DNA of 64,000 nucleotides from Achromobacter spanius (GCF_003994415.1 NZ_CP034689.1:5952001-6016000), one strand, 5' to 3'; shown: positions 45,932 to 55,514, numbered from the stretch's first letter. Program-made: numbers and translations. Notes: generated by a model from the sequence alone, not told the origin.

Positions 45932-45996
45932 GATGGGTTTCGCGCGATTGGCAATTTCGTTCTATTGCATTCTCTGCCGCGCTCCACCCATCCTAC
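45932..45996 (-). repeat. 65-bp element, inverted copy
   Basis: Inverted copy whose GTAGG end supplies the TAG stop (45993-45995) of the membrane protein gene on the minus strand. Confidence 0.85.
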
Positions 45997-46610
45997 GTTG
46001 GGAATTTCCCGCGCTGCGTCGCGCGTAGCGCCACGCGGTATCCTGCGAAGACATAGAACGCTGCGCTGTTCACGACCAGCCATGCCCCCAACCCGCCCAG
46101 CAATGCGACCACGGGCCCCGCCGCGCGCACCCCACCTTGCATCCATACGGCCAGGCCTAGCGCGCCGATGGTCACCAAAGCCAGCACCAGCCACTTCACC
46201 ACCACCAATCCGGCTGACCTGCCCGCCATCACCCACACCACGCCTATCGCCAAAGCCAGCGCCGTGCCCGCGCATACCACCACCAACGCGAACGCCGCCC
46301 ATGCGGCGCCGGCCGACTGCAACAACAGGCTCAGCACTTCGATCCCCACGCCCAAGCCGCCCGTCATGACCAGCACGGCCAGCACCAGGGGCGACCACAT
46401 GCCGGGCGGCGCGCGGCGGGCGTCCATGTCGGCCACGAAGCGATGCATCGCCGATGACGCCACCGGATCGTCGGGGTCATCTATCTGCCTCGCCGATGAC
46501 GCCACCGGGTCTTCTCGGTCATCCAGGGCGGACAGCGCTGCCTCTACCTTGCGGCACTGCGCGATCAACTTGTTCAGCCCGGCCTGGGGCTTGTCGCCGG
46601 ACGATGGCAT
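45993..46610 (-). CDS. Membrane protein of unknown function
   Basis: A 205-residue protein. The first 75 residues are soluble and charged, with a duplicated DPVASSA motif (DREDPVASSARQIDDPDDPVASSAM). Four hydrophobic helices follow (WSPLVLAVLVMTGGLGVGIE, AWAAFALVVVCAGTALALAI and two more). Its ATG overlaps the LysR stop by one base (TGATG), so it is translated together with the regulator. I recognise no family. The stop codon lies in a 65-bp element. Confidence 0.7.
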   Translation of the reverse strand: MPSSGDKPQAGLNKLIAQCRKVEAALSALDDREDPVASSARQIDDPDDPVASSAMHRFVADMDARRAPPGMWSPLVLAVLVMTGGLGVGIEVLSLLLQSAGAAWAAFALVVVCAGTALALAIGVVWVMAGRSAGLVVVKWLVLALVTIGALGLAVWMQGGVRAAGPVVALLGGLGAWLVVNSAAFYVFAGYRVALRATQRGKFPT

Positions 46611-47545
46611 CACAGCCGCGTCACGCCCGGCGCGTGTTCCGCGACCGTGTTGCGCAGCGCCGCCATGGCCTCTTGCACCGCCAGCGGTCGGAACGCATCT
46701 TCGCGCCAGTACATCGCCACCGATCCAAAGCCCGACAGCCGCACCGGAATGATCCGCATCGCCCGCATCTGCGAAAAGCGCAGCGCGGCGCGATGCGAGG
46801 CCACGCCGATCATGTCGCTGTTGTTGATCAGCGTGAGGTTGATCGTGACCGAATTCGATTCCACGTGGTCGGCCGGCGGCGCTTGCCCCGCCGCCGCCAG
46901 TGCCGCGTCCACCGCGTTGCGGATCGGTGTGCCCTTGGGCCACAGAATCCATCGATACGACAGCAGCTCGGGCCAAGTCGGCTGTTCAATGGCGAACAGC
47001 GGATGACGCGGCCGCGCCACCAGGTGGATGGGTTCCAGGTACAGCGCCTCAAAGCGAATGGCCGGGTCGTGATGTTCAGGCGCCGAGCGGCCCACGACGA
47101 TATCCAGATCGCCCTGCGCCAATTGCGCCAGCAGCCGGTCGGTGGTGCCTTCCACCAGCTTCACGCGCGCTTGCGGCATGCGTTCCAACAGCTTCATCAC
47201 CGCCAGCGGCACGGTGTCGGAGGCCGACGCGCCCGAAGCCCCAATCACCACGCGGCCGCCACCGCCTTCGCGCAGCGCGGCCATGTCGGCGCCGGCGCGG
47301 TCCAGTTGCGCCTCCAGCCGCTGCGCGTGCGCGATCAGCACGTCGCCATGCGGCGTGGGACGCAAGCCGCGCGCATGCCGCTCAAACAGCGGCAGCCCGA
47401 TATCGTCTTCCAGGTCTTTCAGCCACTTCGACAGGCCGGGCTGCGTGGTGTTCAGCATGGCCGCCGAATGGCTGATGTTGCGGGTCTGCGCCAGGCTCAA
47501 CAGCATCTTCAGATTGCGCAGCCGCAGGCGGTGGGTCCAGTCCAT
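46610..47545 (-). CDS. LysR-family regulator, probable controller of the gentisate operon
   Basis: A 311-residue LysR protein resembling the GbpR/aromatic-catabolism group. It has RLRLRNLKMLLSLAQTRNIS, the recognition region SAAMLNTTQPGLSKWLKDLE and the effector domain. The ATG at 47545 has GAGG upstream and is preferred to 47557. It is divergent from gentisate dioxygenase and so probably activates that operon in response to an aromatic inducer. Confidence 0.88.
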   Translation of the reverse strand: MDWTHRLRLRNLKMLLSLAQTRNISHSAAMLNTTQPGLSKWLKDLEDDIGLPLFERHARGLRPTPHGDVLIAHAQRLEAQLDRAGADMAALREGGGGRVVIGASGASASDTVPLAVMKLLERMPQARVKLVEGTTDRLLAQLAQGDLDIVVGRSAPEHHDPAIRFEALYLEPIHLVARPRHPLFAIEQPTWPELLSYRWILWPKGTPIRNAVDAALAAAGQAPPADHVESNSVTINLTLINNSDMIGVASHRAALRFSQMRAMRIIPVRLSGFGSVAMYWREDAFRPLAVQEAMAALRNTVAEHAPGVTRL

Positions 47546-47586
47546 GCAGGCCCTCATCCGTGGGGGGTTGTCTCGTATGTATATGG

Positions 47587-47602
47587 TTATTGGTATGGAT
47601 AA
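47587..47602. promoter_or_regulatory. TTAT-N8-ATAA dyad in the LysR/gentisate divergent region
   Basis: A T-N11-A-like dyad in an AT-rich patch 42 bp ahead of the LysR start and about 128 bp ahead of the dioxygenase. It is the best LysR box candidate in the 184-bp gap. Confidence 0.35.
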
Positions 47603-47729
47603 TAAGATAATTTCATTTCAAAACACATAGCTGTTCTACGCATAATCGTCTTCGAACCTGGACCAGCCGCGAACCACGCGGCGGCCACCTGTAGAAGCCG
47701 GCATCAAGCCGGACATACCGGAGACAAAC

Positions 47730-48782
47730 ATGCCCGACGGCCACACCACCAGCGCCGACCGCAGCAGCTACTACGCCCGCATCGCCAAGAAACACATGGC
47801 CCCGCTCTGGGAGTCATTGCATAACCTGGTGCCCCGCCAGCCCGCCCCGCGCTGCGTACCCGCCATCTGGAAGTACGACGATGTGCGCGACGACGTCATG
47901 GCATCCGGTTCGCTGATTACCGCCGAGGAAGCCGTGCGGCGCGTGCTGATTCTGGAAAATCCCGGCCTGCCGGGCCAGGCCAGCATCACGCAAAGCCTGT
48001 ACGCGGGCCTGCAACTGATCCTGCCCGGCGAAGTGGCGCCCAGCCACCGCCACACGCAATCGGCGCTGCGCTTCATCGTCGAAGGCCGGGGCGCGTACAC
48101 CGCCGTCAACGGCGAGCGCACCACCATGCATCCGGGCGACTTCATCATCACGCCATCCTGGACCTGGCATGACCACGGCAATGCCGACACCGTCGAGGGC
48201 GGCGAGCCCGTCGTCTGGCTGGATGGCCTGGACATTCCCTTGCTGCGCTTTCTGGATGCCGGCTTTGCCGAAAACTATCCGCAAGCCGCTCAACCCGTGA
48301 CCCGCCCGGAAGGCGACAGCATGGCGCGCTTTGGCCACAACATGGCGCCAGTGCGCCACCAAGTGTCCAGCGGCACCTCGCCCATCTTCAACTACCCCTA
48401 CGAACGCAGCCGCGAGGCGCTGGACTCGCTCTATCGACACGGCGAACTGGACGCCTGGGACGGCGTGAAGCTGCGCTACCTGAACCCGGCCACGGGCGGC
48501 TACCCCATGCCCACCATGGCCACCTTCATGCAGTTTCTGCCGGCCGGATTTCAGGGCAAGCCCTATCGCAGCACCGACTCCACCGTCTACAGCGTGGTGG
48601 AAGGCCGGGGCATCGCGCGCATTGGTGAAGACGAATTCCACTTCGGTCCGCGCGACGTCTTCGTGGCGCCGTCGTGGCTGCCCGTGCAACTGGCCGCGCT
48701 GGACGACGCCACGCTGTTCAGCTATTCCGACCGCCCCGTGCAAGACGCGCTGGGCGTATGGCGCGAAGAACGCGTCGGCTGA
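47730..48782 (+). CDS. Gentisate 1,2-dioxygenase
   Basis: A 350-residue bicupin that opens the gentisate ring to maleylpyruvate using Fe(II). The iron-binding motif PSHRHTQSALRFIVEG carries His106 and His108, with His147/His149 in WTWHDHG. The second cupin includes TVYSVVEGRG and VAPSWLPVQL. GGAG lies seven bases ahead of the ATG. It is the first gene of the operon with the hydrolase, the isomerase and the 3-hydroxybenzoate hydroxylase. Confidence 0.92.
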   Translation: MPDGHTTSADRSSYYARIAKKHMAPLWESLHNLVPRQPAPRCVPAIWKYDDVRDDVMASGSLITAEEAVRRVLILENPGLPGQASITQSLYAGLQLILPGEVAPSHRHTQSALRFIVEGRGAYTAVNGERTTMHPGDFIITPSWTWHDHGNADTVEGGEPVVWLDGLDIPLLRFLDAGFAENYPQAAQPVTRPEGDSMARFGHNMAPVRHQVSSGTSPIFNYPYERSREALDSLYRHGELDAWDGVKLRYLNPATGGYPMPTMATFMQFLPAGFQGKPYRSTDSTVYSVVEGRGIARIGEDEFHFGPRDVFVAPSWLPVQLAALDDATLFSYSDRPVQDALGVWREERVG

Positions 48783-48885
48783 TTCGCGCCGCGCGGTTCG
48801 CTGCGCGGGGTTTGCGGCCCGCTTTCTTCTTGTTTTCTGCTTGCTTTCCGCTTTGTTTCCCGCCTCTTCGATCAAAGGTTGATCC

Positions 48886-49583
48886 ATGCCTTTCGTGTTT
48901 GCTCCCGCCGCTCCCGTCGCCGTGCCCGTGGCCGGCGGCCAGGATGCCTTTCCCGTGCGCCGCGTCTACTGCGTGGGCCGCAACTACGCCGCCCACGCGC
49001 GCGAGATGGGCTTTGACCCCGACCGCGAACCGCCCTTCTTTTTCTGCAAGCCCGCCGACGCCGTCGTGCCGGTGGCGGACGGCCAGACGCTGGAGCTGTC
49101 CTACCCCCCGAGACCGCCAACCTGCATTACGAGATTGAACTGGTTGCCGCCATCGGCCAGGGCGGCGCCAACATTGCGGTAGACGACGCGCTGCAACACG
49201 TATGGGGTTACGCCGTGGGCCTGGACATGACGCGCCGCGACTTGCAGATGAAGATGCGCGAAGCCGGCCGCCCCTGGGAATTGGGCAAGGCCTTCGACCA
49301 AAGCGCGCCCATCGGCCCGCTGCATCCGGCCGCATCCGTTGCGGGCATACACCAGGCCGGCATCTGGCTACAGGTCAATGGCGCCGACAAGCAACGCAGC
49401 GACACCGGCAAACTGATCTGGTCCGTGGCCGAAACCATCGCCTACCTGTCGCGCTACTTCCGGCTGGAAGCGGGCGACCTGATCTACACCGGCACGCCGG
49501 AAGGCGTCGGCCCCGTGGTGCGCGGCGACAGGATGCTGGGCGGTGTCGACGGGCTGGGCACGCTAAGCGTGCAGATGGTCTGA
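48886..49583 (+). pseudogene. Fumarylpyruvate hydrolase (FAH family), frameshifted as sequenced
   Basis: This is the third enzyme of the gentisate pathway, splitting fumarylpyruvate into fumarate and pyruvate. The N-terminal part (RRVYCVGRNYAAHAREMGFD and FFFCKPADAVV) reads in one frame from 48886 and then hits a stop at 49182. The rest (LHYEIELVAAIGQGG, VWGYAVGLDMTRRDLQ, GDLIYTGTPEGVGPV) reads in the next frame to 49583. The frames join if the six-C run at 49104-49109 had a seventh C, giving SYPPETANLHYEIEL as the family expects. The metal-binding E-x-E is lost in the frame as written. A sequencing error is the simplest reading. Confidence 0.85.
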
Positions 49584-49595
49584 CCCGGAGGCCCC

Positions 49596-50234
49596 ATGCA
49601 ACTACACAGCTTTTTCAACAGTTCCACGTCGTACCGCGTGCGCATCGCGCTGGCGCTCAAGGGCCTGCCTTACGAGGTATTGCCCGTGAACCTGCGCAAG
49701 CAGGAACAACGCGCGCCCGAGTACGTGGCCAAAAACCCGTCGGCCGGTGTGCCGCTGCTGATCGATGGCGATGTCCACCTGTCGCAATCGCTGGCCATCA
49801 TCGACTACCTGGACGCCACGCACCCCGAGCCGCGCCTGATACCCGCCGACACCCTGGCGCGCGCGCGGGTGCTGGAACTGTCCAACGCCATCGCCTGCGA
49901 CATCCATCCGGTCAACAACATGCGCGTCCTGCGCTATCTGCAAGACGTGCTGGGCGCGAGCGAGGCGCAGAAAAACACCTGGTATCAGCACTGGGTAAAC
50001 GAAGGCCTGGGCGCGGTTGAAGAGTTGCTGGTCCGCCATGGCCACGGCGCGTACTGCTTTGGTGACGCGCCCACGCTGGCCGATTGCTGCCTGGTGCCGC
50101 AAGTGGCCAACGCGCAGCGCATGGGCTGCGACCTGTCTGCGTTCCCGCGCATCCTGAGCGTCCATGCGCACTGCAACGCGCAGCCCGCGTTCCAGCAAGC
50201 CGCGCCCGCCCGCCAACCCGACGCCACCCCATGA
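49596..50234 (+). CDS. Maleylpyruvate isomerase (GST zeta-class)
   Basis: A 212-residue glutathione S-transferase-like enzyme that converts maleylpyruvate to fumarylpyruvate with glutathione. The active-site serine lies in FFNSSTSYRVRIALALKG, with the glutathione-binding AGVPLLIDGDVHLSQSLAII. The C-terminal helix contains APTLADCCLVPQ. Maleylacetoacetate isomerase is the closest alternative, but the gentisate context favours maleylpyruvate. It starts 12 bp after the hydrolase. Confidence 0.9.
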   Translation: MQLHSFFNSSTSYRVRIALALKGLPYEVLPVNLRKQEQRAPEYVAKNPSAGVPLLIDGDVHLSQSLAIIDYLDATHPEPRLIPADTLARARVLELSNAIACDIHPVNNMRVLRYLQDVLGASEAQKNTWYQHWVNEGLGAVEELLVRHGHGAYCFGDAPTLADCCLVPQVANAQRMGCDLSAFPRILSVHAHCNAQPAFQQAAPARQPDATP

Positions 50235-50238
50235 CGCA

Positions 50239-50634
50239 ATGACGATGAGCACACCCATGCAAGAACCCGACACCCAAGGCGCGCCGCTGCGCGAGTACAC
50301 CGACCCCGCCTACCAACCCCTGTGCGCCAACCTGGCCGAGGTGCGCGCCCACATCGACCGGCTGGACGACGAGATCGTGCGCCTGATCGCCGAACGCGCG
50401 ATGTATGTGAAAGACGCGGCGCGCTTCAAGCGCGACGCCTACCAGGTCAGCGCGCCCGCGCGCCAGGCCCAGGTGTTTGACAAGGCGCGCGCGCTGGCCA
50501 CCCGCCACAACCGCGGCTTTGCCAATCTGGAAGCGGTGGTGGATGCGACCTATCGCGCGATGGTGGCGGCGTTCATCGCCAACGAGCAAACCTATTTCGA
50601 CAACATGAAAAATGTGGGAGACACCGATGACTAA
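50239..50634 (+). CDS. Chorismate mutase-family protein (AroQ/PchB-like) in the gentisate operon
   Basis: A 131-residue all-helical protein with the AroQ fold signature RAHIDRLDDEIVRLIAERAM, the basic KDAARFKRD and the C-terminal YRAMVAAFIANEQ. This group includes chorismate mutase and isochorismate-pyruvate lyase (PchB). The start is uncertain: ATG at 50239, 50245 or 50257, none with a clear ribosome site. Its presence inside an aromatic degradation operon is unusual, and its role there is not clear. It overlaps the next gene by 8 bp. Confidence 0.82.
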   Translation: MTMSTPMQEPDTQGAPLREYTDPAYQPLCANLAEVRAHIDRLDDEIVRLIAERAMYVKDAARFKRDAYQVSAPARQAQVFDKARALATRHNRGFANLEAVVDATYRAMVAAFIANEQTYFDNMKNVGDTDD

Positions 50635-51643
50635 GTTTTTTTCGCAGGGGCGACCCCTAAGCTTGATGGCGCGCGCCTTGACGTTGGCGGTGGCCTCCTG
50701 CGCTTCGCTGGCCGCCACGACCGCCAACTCACAGGCCGCCGACGCCTGGCCGTCGCAACCCTTGAAGGCCATCGTGCCGTTCGGCCCCGGGTCCAGCCCG
50801 GATCAGGTGGCGCGTGTGGTCGGTGAAAAGGCCAGCGCCATCCTGGGCCAAACCATCGTCATCGAAAACAAGCCCGGCGCCAGCGGCAACATCGGCACCT
50901 ATGCCATCGCCAACGCCAAGCCCGACGGCTACACCTTCGGCGTGTCTATCACGGGCCCGCTGGTGAACAACACGCTGCTGTTCGACAAGCTGCCTTATGC
51001 GCCCGCCACCGATCTGTCGCCGCTGACGCTGGCCGTGCATCAGCCCAACGTGTTGGTGGTGCCCGCGTCAGCCGGCATTGCCAACGTGGGGCAGTTGCTT
51101 GACGCGCTGAAGAAGAATCCGGACAAATACAACTTCCCTTCGCCGGGCGCGGGCACCGTATCGCATCTGGCGGTTGAGCTGTTGCTGCAACAGATCGGCG
51201 CGCGCGCCATGCACGTGCCCTACCCGTCGTCGCCCGCCGCGCTGACGTCGCTGCTGTCGGGCGATACGCAGTTTGCCGCGCTGCCGCCCATTGCCGTCAT
51301 GCCAATGGTGAAGGACGGGCGCTTGAAGGCGCTGGCGGTGACCTCATCCAAGCGTTCCGCGCTGCTGCCCGATATTCCGACCTTGGCGGAAGTGGGCGTG
51401 CCGGGCATCGAGGGCTCGGCGTGGATCGGCTTCGTGGTGTCGTCCAAGGTGCCGGCCGACATACAGAAAAAATTGTCGGACGCACTGATCCAGGCCATCC
51501 GCGACCCCGAGGTGGCCAAGCGCCTGCAAGCGCAGTACATGGACCCCGTGGGCAGCACGCCGGCCGAATTCCGCGCCTACATGGATGAAGAGCTCAAGCG
51601 CTGGGAACCCTTGATCAAGAAGCTGGGCATCAAGGGACAGTAA
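50627..51643 (+). CDS. Tripartite tricarboxylate transporter substrate-binding protein (Bug family)
   Basis: A 338-residue periplasmic protein with an export signal ending near SQA-ADAWPSQPLK. The Bug signatures are IVPFGPGSSPDQVARV, VIENKPGASGNIGT and the GDTQFAALPP loop. GGGAG precedes the ATG at 50627. No TctA or TctB membrane partner is in the window. In this operon it probably binds 3-hydroxybenzoate, gentisate or a related acid. Confidence 0.87.
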   Translation: MTKFFSQGRPLSLMARALTLAVASCASLAATTANSQAADAWPSQPLKAIVPFGPGSSPDQVARVVGEKASAILGQTIVIENKPGASGNIGTYAIANAKPDGYTFGVSITGPLVNNTLLFDKLPYAPATDLSPLTLAVHQPNVLVVPASAGIANVGQLLDALKKNPDKYNFPSPGAGTVSHLAVELLLQQIGARAMHVPYPSSPAALTSLLSGDTQFAALPPIAVMPMVKDGRLKALAVTSSKRSALLPDIPTLAEVGVPGIEGSAWIGFVVSSKVPADIQKKLSDALIQAIRDPEVAKRLQAQYMDPVGSTPAEFRAYMDEELKRWEPLIKKLGIKGQ

Positions 51644-51674
51644 GGCATACGCAAGACAAGCAAGGAGGACATCA

Positions 51675-53027
51675 ATGCTCATTACCGAACCCGCCCGCCA
51701 GGTGCCGCTCTACGGCGAATTCGACGTCGTGGTGCTGGGCGGCGGCCCCGCCGGCGTGCTGGCTGCCGCCAGCGCCGCCCGCAACGGCGCGCGCGTGCTG
51801 CTGGTGGAACGCTACGGCTTTCTGGGCGGCATGGGCACCGCCGCTGGCGTGTCCAATTTCTGCGGGCTGCACGCCAACATCCACGGCAACATCCGCCAGG
51901 TGGTGCACGGCATGACCGACGAACTGTTGGACCGCATGCGCGCCATGGATGGCTTGAACGACCCGCACCTGATCCTGGGCAAGATCCACGCCCAGGCCTA
52001 TGACATATCCGCCTTCAAATGCGCGGCCGACGGCATGGTGCAGGACAGCGGCGCGCAGGTGCTGTTCCACGCCCTGGCCACGGGCCTGGCGCGCGACGAG
52101 CAAGGCCGCGTCGACGTCTTGTTCCTGGAGACCAAGTCGGGCCGTTGCGCGGTGCGCGCCAAGGTTTTCATCGACTGCTCGGGCGATGCCGACATCGCGC
52201 AATGGGGCGGCCTGCCGTTTGAGAAAGGCGACGAACACGGCCACATGCTGTACCCCACGCTGATGTTCAAGGTAGGCAACGTGGACGGCGCGCGCGCGCA
52301 AGAAGCCTGGAAGACCATTCCGCTCTTGATGGACGAGGCCGTGGCCAGCGGCGAATTCACGTTCCCGCGTCGCGGCGCCATCGTGCGCCCGCAAAAGCAC
52401 GACTACGAATGGCGGGTGAACGTTACGCAATTGGCCAATGCCGATGGCAGCGCGGCCGACGGCACCGACGCCGGTTCGCTGTCGGCCGGCGAACTGGAAG
52501 GCCGCCGCCAGATCGTGCAGTACCTGGCCTTTCTACGCGCCAAGGTGCCAGGCTTTGAACAGGCCTACGTGCTGGACATCGCGCCGCAGCTTGGCATACG
52601 CGAAACCCGCCGCATCGTGGGCGAGGCGGTGCTGACCAAAGAGCACGTGCTGGGCTGCGCCGACTTTGAAGACAGCATCGGCGTGAACGGCTGGCCCTTG
52701 GAAATGCACACGGCCGGTGACGTGAAATGGGTCTGGCCGCCCATTCCGGAATCTCGTGGCTACAACCAACTGCCGTTTCGGATGATGGTGCCCAAGCGCG
52801 GGCCGGGCGTCGCCGACAACGTGCTGGTGGCGGGCCGCTGCGCGTCCATGACGCATGAAGGCCAGTCCGCCGCGCGCGTCAGCGGCAGTTGCTTTGTGAT
52901 GGGCGAAGCGGCGGGCACGGCGGCGGCCATGGCGCTGCGCGCGGGCGTCTCGCCGGCCGAGCTGCCCATCGCGGCCTTGCAGGCGCAACTGACACGCCAG
53001 GGCGCCTTCCTGGGCGGCCAGGAATGA
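51675..53027 (+). CDS. FAD-dependent oxidoreductase (FAD_oxidored family)
   Basis: A 450-residue flavoprotein. The N-terminal dinucleotide fold is FDVVVLGGGPAGVLAAASAA with ERYGFLGGMGTAAGV, and FIDCSGDADIAQW and VAGRCASMTHEGQSAARV follow. GGAGG stands well placed ahead of its start. Family members act on varied substrates, and no specific reaction can be assigned. It lies between the Bug protein and 3-hydroxybenzoate 6-hydroxylase, so it may feed a substrate analogue into the pathway. Confidence 0.85.
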   Translation: MLITEPARQVPLYGEFDVVVLGGGPAGVLAAASAARNGARVLLVERYGFLGGMGTAAGVSNFCGLHANIHGNIRQVVHGMTDELLDRMRAMDGLNDPHLILGKIHAQAYDISAFKCAADGMVQDSGAQVLFHALATGLARDEQGRVDVLFLETKSGRCAVRAKVFIDCSGDADIAQWGGLPFEKGDEHGHMLYPTLMFKVGNVDGARAQEAWKTIPLLMDEAVASGEFTFPRRGAIVRPQKHDYEWRVNVTQLANADGSAADGTDAGSLSAGELEGRRQIVQYLAFLRAKVPGFEQAYVLDIAPQLGIRETRRIVGEAVLTKEHVLGCADFEDSIGVNGWPLEMHTAGDVKWVWPPIPESRGYNQLPFRMMVPKRGPGVADNVLVAGRCASMTHEGQSAARVSGSCFVMGEAAGTAAAMALRAGVSPAELPIAALQAQLTRQGAFLGGQE

Positions 53028-53046
53028 ACCGGCACGGAACCTTGAT

Positions 53047-54279
53047 ATGAATGCATCCTCGACAACAACGACAACGGCAACAACCACACCCGCCACGCGC
53101 TCCGTCATCGTGGTGGGTGGGGGCATCGGCGGGCTGGCGGCCGCGCTGGCGCTGACCCGGCAAGGCATAGCCGTGCAACTGCTGGAGCAGGCCGCGCACA
53201 TCGGTGAAATCGGCGCGGGCATCCAGCTTGGCCCCAACGCCTTCGCGGCGCTGGACGCACTGGGCGTGGGCGACACCGCACGTGCGCGCGCGGTGTTCAC
53301 CGACCACATCATCATGATGGACGCGGTGGATGCGCAGGAGGTGGTGCGCATCGACACGGGCGAGGCCTTTCGTGCGCGCTTTGGCGGCCCGTATGCGGTG
53401 ATCCATCGCGCCGACATTCATTTGTCGATACTTGAAGCCGTGCAGCAAAACCCGTTGATCCGTTTTCGAACGTCGACGCAAATCGCCGCCATGTCGCAAG
53501 ACGGGCAAGGCGTGGAAGTGGTGGACACGAACGGCGAACGCTACCGCGCGGATGCTGTGGTGGGCGCGGACGGCGTGAAGTCGGTGATCCGCGAACGCAC
53601 CGTGGGCGACCCCGCGCGCGTGACAGGCCACGTGGTCTACCGCGCCGTGGTCGAACGCGAGAACATGCCCGAAGAACTGCGCATCAACGCGCCCGTGCTG
53701 TGGGCGGGGCCGCGCTGCCATCTGGTGCATTACCCGCTGCGCGGCGGCCAGCAATACAACTTGGTCGTGACCTTTCACAGCCGCGAAGAAGAGCAATGGG
53801 GCGTGCGCGAAGGCAGCAAGGAAGAGGTGCTGTCGTACTTTGAAGGCATCCACCCGCGCCCGCATCAGATGCTGGACCGCCCCACGTCATGGAAGCGCTG
53901 GGCCACCGCCGACCGCGACCCGGTCGAACACTGGGGCCAGGGCCGCGTCACCTTGGTGGGCGACGCGGCGCATCCCATGACGCAGTACATGGCGCAGGGT
54001 GCGTGCATGGCGCTGGAAGACGCGGTCACGCTGGGCGAAGCCGTGCGCCAATGCGGGCACGATCTGGAAGCCGCATTCCGCTTGTACGAGTCGGTGCGTA
54101 TTCCGCGCAGCGCGCGCGTGGTCTGGTCGACCCGGGAAATGGGCAGGCTGTATCACGCGCGTGGCGTGGAACGCACCGTGCGCAACATGCTGTGGACGGG
54201 CCGCAGCCAATCGCAGTTCTACGACGCGTTGCAGTGGTTGTACGGCTGGAAGGTTGAGCACTGCCTGACGCTTGCGTAG
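53047..54279 (+). CDS. 3-hydroxybenzoate 6-monooxygenase
   Basis: A 410-residue flavoprotein that converts 3-hydroxybenzoate to gentisate using NADH and O2. The FAD motif VVGGGIGGLAAALAL is near residue 22, the DG motif is VGADGVKSVIRERTV and the GD motif is RVTLVGDAAHPMTQYMAQGA. The N-terminus has a Thr-rich tail. It supplies gentisate to the dioxygenase at the start of the operon. Salicylate-type hydroxylases are relatives, but the gentisate genes support the 6-hydroxylase assignment. Confidence 0.87.
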   Translation: MNASSTTTTTATTTPATRSVIVVGGGIGGLAAALALTRQGIAVQLLEQAAHIGEIGAGIQLGPNAFAALDALGVGDTARARAVFTDHIIMMDAVDAQEVVRIDTGEAFRARFGGPYAVIHRADIHLSILEAVQQNPLIRFRTSTQIAAMSQDGQGVEVVDTNGERYRADAVVGADGVKSVIRERTVGDPARVTGHVVYRAVVERENMPEELRINAPVLWAGPRCHLVHYPLRGGQQYNLVVTFHSREEEQWGVREGSKEEVLSYFEGIHPRPHQMLDRPTSWKRWATADRDPVEHWGQGRVTLVGDAAHPMTQYMAQGACMALEDAVTLGEAVRQCGHDLEAAFRLYESVRIPRSARVVWSTREMGRLYHARGVERTVRNMLWTGRSQSQFYDALQWLYGWKVEHCLTLA

Positions 54280-54338
54280 GGACTCAATACAGAAGCACAA
54301 GACCAAAGCACAAGACCAGAGCACAACAGGAGACAACC

Positions 54339-55514
54339 ATGACATGCCATATCCTACGGGGCGCCGCTGCCCTGGCGTTGGCGCTGACGGCATGCGCCGC
54401 TGGCGCGCAGGGCAAGCCGCTGGACATCGGCTTTATCGGCACGCTGTCCACGCCCGCCGGCTACATCGGCGAAGACGAGCGCGACGCCTTCATGCTGGCC
54501 GTCAAGGAAGGCGGCGGCAAGCTGGGCGGCGTGCCGGTCAATGTGCGCGTGGAAGACGATGCGCTCAAGCCCGCCAACGCCAAGCAAACCGCCGACAGGA
54601 TGGTGCAGGACGGCGTGCGCCTTTTCACGGGCGTGAACTTTTCAAACGTCATGGCGGCGGTTGGCCCCACGGTGCTGAACGCGGGCGGCTTCTACGTCAG
54701 CCTGAACGCCGGCCCCTCCAACTACGCGGGCAAGGCCTGCAACCCGAACTACTTCGCGGTCGCCTTTCAGAACGACTCGTACGCCGACACCGCCGGCATC
54801 GCCGCGAATGAATTGGGTGTGAAGCGCGTGGTGGTGATGGCGCCCAACTACCAGGCCGGCCGCGATGCCGTCGCCGGCTTCAAGCGCGCGTACAAGGGCG
54901 ACATCGTTGAAGAGATCTACACGAAGTTGGACCAGTCGGATTTCTCGGTTGAACTGGCCCGCATCCGCGCGTTGAATCCCGATGCGATTTTCCAGTTTCA
55001 TCCGGGCGGCGCGGGCATCAACCTGACCAAGCAGTTCGCCAATTCGGGCCTGTCGGACAAGATCAAGATGATCACACCGATCTATTCCATGGACGAACGC
55101 ATGCTGGCCGCGACGGGTACGGCAGGCAAGGGGTTCTACCTGAGTTCGCTATGGAGCGCGGACCTGGACAACCCGCAGAACAAGCATTTCGTCGAGGCGT
55201 TCAGCAAGGCGTATCAACGCGCGCCCACGGCGTATGCGGCGCAAGCCTACGACACCGCGAATCTGATCGCGTCAGCGTTAAAGGCCGTCAACGGCGACAT
55301 CACCGGCCGCGCCGACGACTTCCGCGCCGCGCTGCGCAAAGCCGATTTTTCCAGCGTGCGCGGAAAGTTCAAGTTTGGGCCGAATCAGCACCCGATCCAG
55401 GATTGGTACCTGCTGCACATCGAAGCGGATGCGAGCGGCAAGCTGGTCTACAAAAACGTAAAGGTGCTGGCGCGCGATCACACCGACGTGCACGCGGCAA
55501 CCTGCAAAATGTAG
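54339..55514 (+). CDS. ABC transporter substrate-binding protein (branched-chain amino acid/LivK type)
   Basis: A 391-residue binding protein with a signal peptide (LRGAAALALALTACAAGAQG) and the opening LDIGFIGTLSTPAGYIGEDE. It is the last gene of the gentisate operon and could bring in an aromatic acid. No Liv permease or ATPase is nearby. AGGAGA precedes the ATG. The TAG stop at 55512-55514 is part of the GTAGGATGGG end of a 65-bp element. Confidence 0.86.
   Translation: MTCHILRGAAALALALTACAAGAQGKPLDIGFIGTLSTPAGYIGEDERDAFMLAVKEGGGKLGGVPVNVRVEDDALKPANAKQTADRMVQDGVRLFTGVNFSNVMAAVGPTVLNAGGFYVSLNAGPSNYAGKACNPNYFAVAFQNDSYADTAGIAANELGVKRVVVMAPNYQAGRDAVAGFKRAYKGDIVEEIYTKLDQSDFSVELARIRALNPDAIFQFHPGGAGINLTKQFANSGLSDKIKMITPIYSMDERMLAATGTAGKGFYLSSLWSADLDNPQNKHFVEAFSKAYQRAPTAYAAQAYDTANLIASALKAVNGDITGRADDFRAALRKADFSSVRGKFKFGPNQHPIQDWYLLHIEADASGKLVYKNVKVLARDHTDVHAATCKM

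Noticed and set aside
46611..46976. Upstream extension of the membrane protein gene inside the LysR gene
   Set aside because: The extra residues are antisense-like filler. The ATG at 46610 overlaps the LysR stop and begins the plausible protein.
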